Source: an uncultured Bacteroidota bacterium (GTDB taxonomy: Bacteria > Bacteroidota > Bacteroidia > Chitinophagales > Chitinophagaceae). From it: DNA of 11,758 nt. Location of the stretch: positions 1 to 11,758 of the forward strand of contig CAIZMD010000509.1 of the NCBI GenBank assembly GCA_903933995.1, read 5' to 3'. Positions 1-6,428 of the stretch are shown here, in pieces. Every line of letters starts with the position of its first letter. Position 1 is the stretch's first letter. A model generated the notes under the pieces. The model was not told where the DNA came from. It did not search any database and saw only the letters and a program-made list of their open reading frames with translations. Both the position numbers and the translations under genes were made by a program.

Positions 1-53
1 AAAAGCTAATTCTCAAATGCCTATCTCTTGGTTCAAATGAGTATTTTAGTAAT

Positions 54-935
54 ATGAAAATCTTGGTAACCGGTTCAAACGGCTTTTTGGGGCAGCACTT
101 AACCCAGTTTTTGGTTGAAAAAGGACATGAAGTAGTGGCATTATCCAGAGGGGTGCAAAGGATTCCGGTGGGTAAGTTTTTGTATCAGTCGGTTGATTTA
201 ACCCAAAAAGAAGCAGTTTTCCAAACTTTGGAAGCCTATAAACCTGATTTAGTCATTCATTCAGCCGCTATGAGTAAACCAGATGAATGTCATCTAGACC
301 AAGCGGCTTGTTTGTTGCACAATGTTACTGCAACAGAATACCTTATTTCGGGGGCCAAATCAATAGGGGCAAGAATGCTCTATGTTTCTACCGATTTTAT
401 TTTTGGTGAAAATGGCCCTCATGCAGAAACTGCCATTCCCCATCCATTAAATTTTTATGGAGAAAGTAAATTAATGGCGGAAGACAAGCTGCGTGCTTCT
501 GGATTGAATTATCATATTATTAGACCTGTATTTATCTATGGCAAATACTGGGAAGGCATGCGACCTAGCTTTATCCAATGGGTAGCTCAAAACCTAGAAG
601 TTGGAAAACCAATTAAAGTGGTATCTGATCAATTGAGAACGCCCAGTTATGTACAAGACCTCTGTAAGGGGATTGAACTGGTATTTTCAGGACCTATGAA
701 TACTGAGTATCATTTGGCGGGAAAAGACAGGATCTCACCATATGAAATGGCCCTAACGGTGGCCAGGGTGAAAAACCTAGATGCCAATTTAATCACCGCG
801 GTTACAGCCGATAGTTTTCCAGAAATAGTACAAAGGGCCAAATTCTCTGGTTTGAAAATAGACAAAGCGGTTCAAGAATTAGGATATGATCCAGTTGATT
901 TTGAAACCGGTGTTAGGTTGAGTTTTGGTTTATAA
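54..935 (+). CDS. NAD(P)-dependent sugar-nucleotide reductase/epimerase, RmlD-like extended SDR
   Basis: A cytoplasmic extended short-chain dehydrogenase of 293 residues, close to the usual length for RmlD-type dTDP-4-dehydrorhamnose reductases. The N-terminus carries the Rossmann nucleotide motif TGSNGFLG (residues 6-13). The S-T-D stretch at 112-114 (YVSTDFIFGENG) and Y135-G-E-S-K139 give the catalytic Ser/Thr-Tyr-Lys set; STD followed by a YGxSK motif is typical of the RmlD branch. The C-terminal half (about 150-293) should form the substrate lid. The ATG at 54 starts directly on the Rossmann strand, so the start is well placed, although no Shine-Dalgarno is visible. The neighbours do not form a sugar pathway, so the substrate cannot be named: a rhamnose-type reductase, another deoxysugar enzyme or a general epimerase are all possible. 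The family call is secure; the exact reaction is not. Confidence 0.85.
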   Translation: MKILVTGSNGFLGQHLTQFLVEKGHEVVALSRGVQRIPVGKFLYQSVDLTQKEAVFQTLEAYKPDLVIHSAAMSKPDECHLDQAACLLHNVTATEYLISGAKSIGARMLYVSTDFIFGENGPHAETAIPHPLNFYGESKLMAEDKLRASGLNYHIIRPVFIYGKYWEGMRPSFIQWVAQNLEVGKPIKVVSDQLRTPSYVQDLCKGIELVFSGPMNTEYHLAGKDRISPYEMALTVARVKNLDANLITAVTADSFPEIVQRAKFSGLKIDKAVQELGYDPVDFETGVRLSFGL

Positions 936-946
936 ATTAACAATAG

Positions 947-980
947 TTTCATATAGACTTAGCCCTTTTGATTAAATTTG
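947..980 (+). promoter_or_regulatory. Possible Bacteroidota promoter upstream of the CHAD gene
   Basis: TAAATTTG at 973-980 is a perfect match to the Bacteroidota -7 element TAnnTTTG. The upstream -33 element is weak: TTTC at 947-950, 22 bases away, where TTTG or TTG is expected. Transcription would start near 987, about 27 bases before the ATG at 1014. The region is AT-rich, so a chance match is possible. Confidence 0.3.
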
Positions 981-984
981 TATG

Positions 985-1002
985 AATTTCATGGTTGAAA
1001 TT
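985..1002. repeat. Short inverted repeat in the CHAD leader
   Basis: AATTTCA (985-991) and TGAAATT (996-1002) are perfect 7-base arms around a TGGT loop, ending 11 bases before the start codon. The repeat lies just downstream of the candidate promoter, so it could be an operator or a leader hairpin near the ribosome site. AT-rich arms of this length also occur by chance, and no T tract follows. Confidence 0.3.
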
Positions 1003-1013
1003 TGTAATCATTC

Positions 1014-1796
1014 ATGTCCCATTCCTTGTTACATACCTATTTTAAGCAAAGGGTAAAACAAGTGTTCAACCATTTGCATGATTTTGACAGTTCTATGTCA
1101 GAAACTGATTTGCATGATTTTAGGGTTGAATTAAAAAAAATGCGTGCCATTCTCAAGTTTTTGTCAAAAGTTTATTCTAAACAGAAACTGAAGAAATCTG
1201 CAAGATTATTGTCCAATATTTTTCAGCAGGCTGGTGATATTCGAGAGTATCAGATTTTGTTGCAATGGTTAGATAAAAGTGACATGAATGAATTGAAAAA
1301 TCAATGCTTTCCCGAACATAGGATGGTTGAAATGATACAGCATTTTCAACAACAAACCCATTTGTTCAAATTAGAATTAAAGGAAGTAGTAGATCAACTA
1401 AGTGATTTTATAAAATCTACTAATAGTATTCTCTCTGAGCAATATGCCATTGACCTTTTTGCGCAAATCAATAAAATAATATTAAAAGATTGCAATGCAA
1501 GTCAATGGCATGACCTGAGAAAACGCATTAAGCAATGGCAATATGCATGTAATTGGGTAAACGAGAAAGATTGGAATCTTGAACAAGCCTATTTCCAAAA
1601 ATTACAAGAAGCCATAGGTCATTGGCATGATATAGAAACCATTCAACAGAACCTGGTTGCCCAACAAAAAGCCTATTCCAACCAAATAGAAGTATTGAAG
1701 GAAATTACCAAAGCCAATCAACTTTTAGAAAAATCTAATAAGCTAAGAAAGCGTGAGGTTCAAGTATTATTAACTAGAAAAGTTATTTCTATCTAA
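1014..1796 (+). CDS. CHAD-domain protein (polyphosphate-binding helical fold)
   Basis: A 260-residue protein that is essentially one CHAD domain, without the CYTH (triphosphate tunnel) domain often fused to it. The fold is an internally duplicated helical bundle rich in basic residues. Both halves are visible: LHDFRVELKKMRAILKFL (33-50) is echoed by WHDLRKRIKQWQYACNWV (165-182), and the QAGDIREYQ segment (71-79) by AIGHWHDIETI (200-210). The family is known to bind polyphosphate through conserved His, Arg and Lys, and some members localise to polyphosphate granules, so a cytoplasmic phosphate-storage role is inferred. No polyphosphate kinase or phosphate transport gene lies nearby. The start is the ATG at 1014. 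The gene has its own promoter-like element and converges on the CtlX gene with interlocking stops. Confidence 0.85.
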   Translation: MSHSLLHTYFKQRVKQVFNHLHDFDSSMSETDLHDFRVELKKMRAILKFLSKVYSKQKLKKSARLLSNIFQQAGDIREYQILLQWLDKSDMNELKNQCFPEHRMVEMIQHFQQQTHLFKLELKEVVDQLSDFIKSTNSILSEQYAIDLFAQINKIILKDCNASQWHDLRKRIKQWQYACNWVNEKDWNLEQAYFQKLQEAIGHWHDIETIQQNLVAQQKAYSNQIEVLKEITKANQLLEKSNKLRKREVQVLLTRKVISI

Positions 1797-2713
1797 ATGT
1801 CTTTGATTAAAGGTAGAAAAACCTCAGCCATCATACACCTGGCACTTCCACCTCCATTTGTTTCAATAGTATTGATGGGTGAATGCAGGATTTGATTAAA
1901 AGCCTCTAATTGGAATACCTGGTCTTCATGAAGACTTTGATATGCTTGGGTAGACATGATCAAGAATTTTTCATCTTCCTCATTTTTAACTTGCAACATA
2001 TTCCCAGCAAAATGATTCATCTGCTCTAAACTAATAGTAATAATAGATTTGCCAGTAGATGTAATTTGTGCTATCAACATTTCTCTTTCCAAATCCGTTG
2101 CTATTGAGTCAAGACAAATCACCACATAGCGGTCTGCCACACACATCATCACATTGGTATGATAAATAGGGGCACCTTGCATGTCTAGAGCAGAAAAAGC
2201 TACAGACTGATAACCCATTTCAGTACAAAATTGTTCCAATAGATTTTCATGGGTTCTATCACTCAAACAGGCATAGGCCAAATGATGTTTTCTATCTAAG
2301 ACCATGGAACCAGTACCTTCTAAAAATAAGCCCCTTTCTTCCTGCTCAGTAAAGTCAATGGTTTGTTGAATCAAAAATTTTTCTGCTAATTTTTCTAATA
2401 CCGCCGGCTTACGTTCTTGTCTGCGATTGAGTGCAAACATGGGGTAAAGGACAATGGTTCCATCTGAATGAAATGAGATCCAGTTATTGGGAAAAATGCT
2501 ATCAGGGGTATAGGGAAAAGGGCTATCCTGCACCACGGTAACATCAATCTTATGGGCTTTTAATAAAGCTACAAATTGGTCAAATTCAGCCAATGCTTTT
2601 TCAGCAACCTGTGCATCTGAACTGGATTGTTGAAAACTATTGTTCACCGCTGTTTCTGCATTAAAGCCAAACTTTGCGGGTCTAATCATCATGATATAGG
2701 CAGTGTTTTGCAT
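1793..2713 (-). CDS. ctlX: CtlX-type citrulline hydrolase (ureidase), guanidine-modifying enzyme superfamily
   Basis: A 306-residue cytoplasmic enzyme of the amidinotransferase/deiminase fold, matching the CtlX family. CtlX in Francisella is described as a citrulline ureidase (citrulline to ornithine, CO2 and ammonia). Visible landmarks are the N-terminal IMMIRPAKFGFN (7-18), PNNWISFH (75-82), LEGTGSMVLDR with the acidic residue E132 (131-141), YHTNVMMCV with candidate catalytic H185, and the C-terminal nucleophile block NGGGSARCMM with C293. All are intact. The gene follows the arginine deiminase homologue by 10 bases, with a TAAAA ribosome site overlapping that gene's stop, so it is probably the second gene of an operon. 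The context fits citrulline as substrate. A dimethylarginine or other guanidino substrate is the main alternative. Confidence 0.83.
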   Translation of the reverse strand: MQNTAYIMMIRPAKFGFNAETAVNNSFQQSSSDAQVAEKALAEFDQFVALLKAHKIDVTVVQDSPFPYTPDSIFPNNWISFHSDGTIVLYPMFALNRRQERKPAVLEKLAEKFLIQQTIDFTEQEERGLFLEGTGSMVLDRKHHLAYACLSDRTHENLLEQFCTEMGYQSVAFSALDMQGAPIYHTNVMMCVADRYVVICLDSIATDLEREMLIAQITSTGKSIITISLEQMNHFAGNMLQVKNEEDEKFLIMSTQAYQSLHEDQVFQLEAFNQILHSPINTIETNGGGSARCMMAEVFLPLIKDI

Positions 2714-2721
2714 AAAATCAT

Positions 2722-2726
2722 TTTTA
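2722..2726 (-). promoter_or_regulatory. TAAAA ribosome-binding element for ctlX overlapping the upstream stop codon
   Basis: On the minus strand, TAAAA sits 8 bases before the ATG of ctlX and contains the TAA stop of the arginine deiminase gene. TAAAA is the ribosome-site sequence reported for Flavobacterium-like bacteria. The overlap suggests translational coupling of the two genes (inference). Confidence 0.45.
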
Positions 2727-4163
2727 TTGAATGGGAGTTCTTAAAATGGGCATACTCATACAATGAAATCCACCCCTTGCCCTAGATAATTCGGCAGAAG
2801 GCATCAGAATCAATGTGTCATGCATTTCTTCTACTTTTAAAGTTCCAGCTTCTAATGCTTCAATTAATTCCTTAGCATGAATAATGGTAAAACCTGCCGC
2901 TTTAAATGCTTCTGTAGTTTTATCATTTCTATCATAGCCCAATACAACACCTTCTTTTAGTGCCAATAAATTGCAGGAATCTGTCCATTGTTCTCTGGCA
3001 TTATAAGGGAATTCATTATTACCTGAAAAGATAAACCGCACTTCGTCTTCACAGTGCAAATCGGTCTTACTTATATCTACCAATAAATCTTCTAAGCTTT
3101 CAAAACTAATGGGATTCTCAGGAGACTTTTTGTGGAATTGCAAGATCTTGATTTTCTCTTCCTTTTTGATTTCTAGAATGCGTTCAATCACATTTTCGTC
3201 TTCATGCTTCACAGCTTTTCTTGAGAAATTCCCCAACATTACCCATACGTCTCTTTTCACTTGGGTAAACACCGTGTCTATATGCATATAGTCACGCTTT
3301 TTGGGAATCTTTACAACAGTTACTTTTTCAACAACACCCTTTTCAAACAATAGATTGGTTATCCTAACTGCTGCTTCAGAACTGGTTCTTTCACTCACGC
3401 CAACCAATAAATGGTTCTCACTCACTACCATAATATCGCCACCTTCCAGCGTAATTTTTCTATCATCTTCTTCCTTGGGAAGTAAGAAGCTATGATGAGA
3501 ATCAGAAAGCTCTATAATATTGTTTCTATAGTCTGCAAAAAGTGCGTGATGGAAAAAGATATACTTGGCCAACAAAGCTTCTCTAGTTCTGGCTTTTTTG
3601 GCAGGCTTGTTTAATAAAACGTATTGATTAATGGTTATGCCAATATCTCTTGTAAAAATAAAATTGGGAATGGGTGCAAACAACAGTTCTCTGTTTCCTG
3701 CGGCACTTCCAGAGATAAAGGTTTTGGCCAATTCTTTTGGACTGTAATCCAATAATTCGCGCTGGGTTTGGTAAGTGCATCCTTCAATAGCACAAACGGA
3801 TGCAACAAGCTTTGAGCGCAAATCAACATCTTCTAAAACCTGTGCCAATAACCACTGTAATTCTATCACATTTTCAGATGCAAAGAAATTGGCGTGTTCG
3901 GGTTTATAAAAATTACGTTCATTTTCTTTTGCATCTATTTCTTGAAGTTTGCCTTTGATTTTGGTTGGATCAAGAAAATACAAAAGAATTTTTGTGTAGA
4001 AATCATACTCATTCTTGCGAATGGTATCTAAATGAACAATGTCTTCAAATAGCCAGTCTTGGGCTTTTGAAGGAACAACTTTTCCCAGACCACTGTCTGG
4101 ACTATGTACTAATAAACGTTTTAATGTTCCTATTTCTGAGGTAACAGACAATTGGGATGCCAT
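2724..4163 (-). CDS. Arginine deiminase family protein (large Bacteroidota form)
   Basis: Predicted cytoplasmic arginine deiminase (arginine to citrulline plus ammonia), 479 residues. Classical ArcA enzymes have about 410, so there is extra sequence, probably in the segments around 185-235 and 310-395. The core motifs are intact and ordered: SEIGTLKRLLVHSP (9-22), FTRD with D173 (170-173), EGGD with E240 and D243 (240-243), MHIDT with H294 and D296 (293-297), and the nucleophile block GGFHCMSMPILR with C468. Together they supply the Cys-His-Asp/Glu set of the superfamily. The ATG at 4163 is directly followed by the conserved N-terminal strand. The gene is the likely first partner of ctlX. No ornithine carbamoyltransferase, carbamate kinase or arginine antiporter gene is present, unlike a classical arc operon. 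Another guanidino substrate cannot be excluded. Confidence 0.83.
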   Translation of the reverse strand: MASQLSVTSEIGTLKRLLVHSPDSGLGKVVPSKAQDWLFEDIVHLDTIRKNEYDFYTKILLYFLDPTKIKGKLQEIDAKENERNFYKPEHANFFASENVIELQWLLAQVLEDVDLRSKLVASVCAIEGCTYQTQRELLDYSPKELAKTFISGSAAGNRELLFAPIPNFIFTRDIGITINQYVLLNKPAKKARTREALLAKYIFFHHALFADYRNNIIELSDSHHSFLLPKEEDDRKITLEGGDIMVVSENHLLVGVSERTSSEAAVRITNLLFEKGVVEKVTVVKIPKKRDYMHIDTVFTQVKRDVWVMLGNFSRKAVKHEDENVIERILEIKKEEKIKILQFHKKSPENPISFESLEDLLVDISKTDLHCEDEVRFIFSGNNEFPYNAREQWTDSCNLLALKEGVVLGYDRNDKTTEAFKAAGFTIIHAKELIEALEAGTLKVEEMHDTLILMPSAELSRARGGFHCMSMPILRTPIQ

Positions 4164-4335
4164 ACAATAAGGTATTGATGAATAGTAGGGTTTTCAACAA
4201 AGGAGTGCTTACAAAAAGCAAAAGAAATTAAGCGTACTTAATGATCGGGCATAGGATTCAATCCGCGATACATCCAAGCAAAATGGGCTGTCAACATTGA
4301 TATGGTAGTGCAGTGATGCATGAATCTAATGCAAG
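4164..4335. other. 172-base intergenic region, largest gap in the window
   Basis: This lies between the CrtA-like gene and the arginine deiminase gene, both on the minus strand. No convincing short gene is seen. It holds a 6-base-arm inverted repeat at 4227-4242 (listed separately) and a weaker one, TGCAT/ATGCA with a 7-base loop, at 4317-4333 just past the CrtA-like stop. Its size suggests the arginine deiminase and ctlX pair has its own promoter here, but no good TAnnTTTG match was found. Confidence 0.5.
4227..4242. repeat. Inverted repeat ATTAAG-CGTA-CTTAAT upstream of the arginine deiminase gene
   Basis: A perfect pair of 6-base arms with a 4-base loop, 64-79 bases upstream of the arginine deiminase start. 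Read on the minus strand, T-rich sequence follows it (TTTCTTTTGCTTTTTG). It could therefore be an operator for the arginine genes or a weak terminator after the CrtA-like gene. The stem is AT-rich and short, so neither role is secure. Confidence 0.3.
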
Positions 4336-5085
4336 TTAGGGGTTTTGTTTCAATGGGTCAAGTCCTTTGACTTTTCCAAATGATCCAAGTGGTTTAAAAC
4401 GCATAAATAGGTCTTCACTATACCATTTTTCCTTTCTGGTTTTGGCAATAACGGCAGCGTGCTCCTGCATTTGATAGGCAAAAGCTTTCATGTCTGCTTT
4501 TGATGCCCAGATGCTAAAAGTGGCTTGTTTAATCCAAGGAACTTCACCAATACCAAAAGAGGTTTTAAATCCAGGTGCACCGGCCATTCTGCTAGCTACT
4601 TTGTCTACATTGCCCCAAAAATCTTTCAGTTTGCTAATTTTGATGGTAGCCCTTGTGAGAATGGCAATCGGGCCTTCATAATCGCTTTTCATTGGTACAG
4701 GTCCAAATGGTTGTTTGCCATCCCATAATCCATGCCCTTCAATGGGTTCTAACAAAATGGTCCAGGTTTCACAATTAAAAAATCGCCACCAGGCAGCTAT
4801 GAATTTTCCATACCTATTTTTTAGATAAGGATGCGCTTCATCAGGATTCAATGGCTCAGACCAAGTAGGAAATTGAGATGCAGGTTCAGTTTGATCTATT
4901 ACCAAAATAGCCCACTGAGACAGATCTGGGGTTTTGTCAAAAGAACCATTCTTGCCAGTACCCATGAGTTTCCAGAAACTGATTTTTTTATTGAATATTA
5001 AGGGAAGGCGGAATAGAGCCATAGATAGGAATCCGGCCCATCCCAAAAAACTGGGGTATCTGACAATGGTGATACTACAAATCAT
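4336..5085 (-). CDS. CrtA-like (spheroidene monooxygenase family) protein
   Basis: A 249-residue protein resembling the CrtA family. In purple bacteria CrtA is a haem-containing carotenoid monooxygenase that adds keto groups to spheroidene. The call rests on the family layout: an N-terminal FLSMALFRLPLIF segment (19-31), FWKLMGTGKNGSF (37-49), ETWTILLEPIEGHGLW (106-121), GPIAILTRATIKISKLKDFW (138-157), FGIGEVPWIKQATFSIW (177-193) and WYSEDLFMRFKPLG (221-234). The ATG at 5085 keeps the conserved N-terminus. The gene is divergent from hutI with about 40 bases between the starts. No phytoene synthase or desaturase is in the window, so the substrate is unknown: a carotenoid is possible, but so is another hydrophobic molecule. 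The evidence is family resemblance seen by eye, without alignment. Confidence 0.72.
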   Translation of the reverse strand: MICSITIVRYPSFLGWAGFLSMALFRLPLIFNKKISFWKLMGTGKNGSFDKTPDLSQWAILVIDQTEPASQFPTWSEPLNPDEAHPYLKNRYGKFIAAWWRFFNCETWTILLEPIEGHGLWDGKQPFGPVPMKSDYEGPIAILTRATIKISKLKDFWGNVDKVASRMAGAPGFKTSFGIGEVPWIKQATFSIWASKADMKAFAYQMQEHAAVIAKTRKEKWYSEDLFMRFKPLGSFGKVKGLDPLKQNP

Positions 5086-5125
5086 TTGCTGAAATTAGTC
5101 TTTGAATTGTTTAATTTGCCCTTGC

Positions 5126-6364
5126 ATGAAACAGCTTATCACCAACATCCGCCAACTGGTAAATGTTCGTTCTGACAATAAATTATTGAAAGGTACGGAG
5201 TTGGCCCATCTTCCAATGATAGAAGATGCTTGGCTGACCATTGAACATGGAAGAATTCTTGATTATGGATCCATGGCAGAATTAGTTCAGCTACAAGATT
5301 CCTATGATCAAACCATTGATGCTGCTGGTGCTACTATTTTGCCATCCTGGTGTGATAGTCATACTCATTTGATTTTTGCAGCAAGTAGAGAATCGGAATT
5401 TGTAGACAAGCTGAAAGGAATGAGCTACGCCGATATTGCCGCAAAAGGTGGTGGTATTTTAAACTCTGCTAGAAAACTACAGGCTTGCTCAGAGGAGGAA
5501 TTATTTCAATTGGCTTTGCCTAGGTTACAAGAGTGGATGCAATTAGGAACAGGGGCCATAGAAATAAAAAGTGGCTATGGATTAACCGTAGATGCTGAAT
5601 TAAAAATGTTGCGCGTTATAAAAAGACTCAAAGACGTTTCACCCATCCCCATCAAAGCCAGTTTTTTAGGCGCTCATACCTATCCAATAGAATACAAAGA
5701 CAATCATGAAGCCTATATTCAATTGATTATAGCGGAAATGCTTCCCGTCATTGCCAAAGAGGGATTGGCGGATTTTATAGACGTTTTTTGTGAGGATGGA
5801 TTTTTTAGTCCATCTGAAACCATTCGCATTTGTAAAGCAGGTGCAGCCATTGGTTTAAAGGCCAAGATCCATGCTAACCAATTAAACTTATCGGGTGGAG
5901 TAGAAGCCGGTATTGAACTAAATGCTTTATCTGTTGATCACTTGGAAACCATGGATGCAGCCACCATTGCCGCGTTAGCGGCATCCAATACCATTGGTAC
6001 TTTGTTGCCTACGGCAGCCTATTTTTTACGAATGGGTTTTCAACCTGCTAGGGCGCTCATTGATGCAGGTGCCGCCATTGCCCTTGCTTCTGATTTTAAC
6101 CCAGGTTCTAGCCCAAGTGGGAACATGAACACAGTTGTTTCCATGGCATGTATTCAAATGAAAATGCTGCCTGAAGAAGCTATTAACGCGGCTACCATCA
6201 ATGGGGCATTTGCTATGGAATTGGAATCAGAATTGGGTAGTATTACCAAGGGGAAGCGAGCCAACCTGATTTTTACCAAACCCATTCCATCACTGGCCTT
6301 CCTACCTTATGCCTTTGGCTCCAATCTAATTGAACGGGCAATGGTGTCAGGAACCTTCATTTAA
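5126..6364 (+). CDS. hutI: Imidazolonepropionase
   Basis: Third enzyme of histidine degradation: it hydrolyses 4-imidazolone-5-propionate to N-formimidoyl-L-glutamate in the cytoplasm. It belongs to the metal-dependent amidohydrolase superfamily. From the ATG at 5126 it has 412 residues, the normal HutI length. Visible motifs are DSHTH with metal ligands H79 and H81, EIKSGYGL (146-153), LGAHTYP with H184, KIHANQ with H249, DHLE with H272, and SDFNPG with D323. The TTG at 5102 would add only eight residues (MNCLICPC) that are not family-like, so the ATG is preferred. The HutG-like gene follows after 64 bases, giving consecutive pathway steps. hutH and hutU are not in the window and must be elsewhere if the pathway is complete. 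Confidence 0.95.
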   Translation: MKQLITNIRQLVNVRSDNKLLKGTELAHLPMIEDAWLTIEHGRILDYGSMAELVQLQDSYDQTIDAAGATILPSWCDSHTHLIFAASRESEFVDKLKGMSYADIAAKGGGILNSARKLQACSEEELFQLALPRLQEWMQLGTGAIEIKSGYGLTVDAELKMLRVIKRLKDVSPIPIKASFLGAHTYPIEYKDNHEAYIQLIIAEMLPVIAKEGLADFIDVFCEDGFFSPSETIRICKAGAAIGLKAKIHANQLNLSGGVEAGIELNALSVDHLETMDAATIAALAASNTIGTLLPTAAYFLRMGFQPARALIDAGAAIALASDFNPGSSPSGNMNTVVSMACIQMKMLPEEAINAATINGAFAMELESELGSITKGKRANLIFTKPIPSLAFLPYAFGSNLIERAMVSGTFI

Positions 6365-6428
6365 TCAATTTTTCTGCTCTGGGTTGAAATGATTAACTTA
6401 ATACTTAGAATCATACCCACAACGAGCC

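Noticed and set aside
4317..4333. TGCAT/ATGCA hairpin just after the CrtA-like stop as a terminator
   Set aside because: Only five-base arms and no following T run on the minus strand.
5086..5118. Promoter for hutI: TTG at 5086-5088, 22-base gap, TTAATTTG at 5111-5118
   Set aside because: The -7 element has one mismatch and would put the transcript start right at the ATG, leaving no leader. Possible but too weak to list.
5102..5125. TTG start for hutI giving an eight-residue extension
   Set aside because: The ATG at 5126 gives the normal 412-residue protein; the added Cys-rich stretch is not family-like.
6389..6414. Inverted repeat ATGATT/AATCAT between hutI and hutG
   Set aside because: Six-base AT-rich arms with a 14-base loop and no T tract; likely chance. 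The genes are more simply read as one operon.
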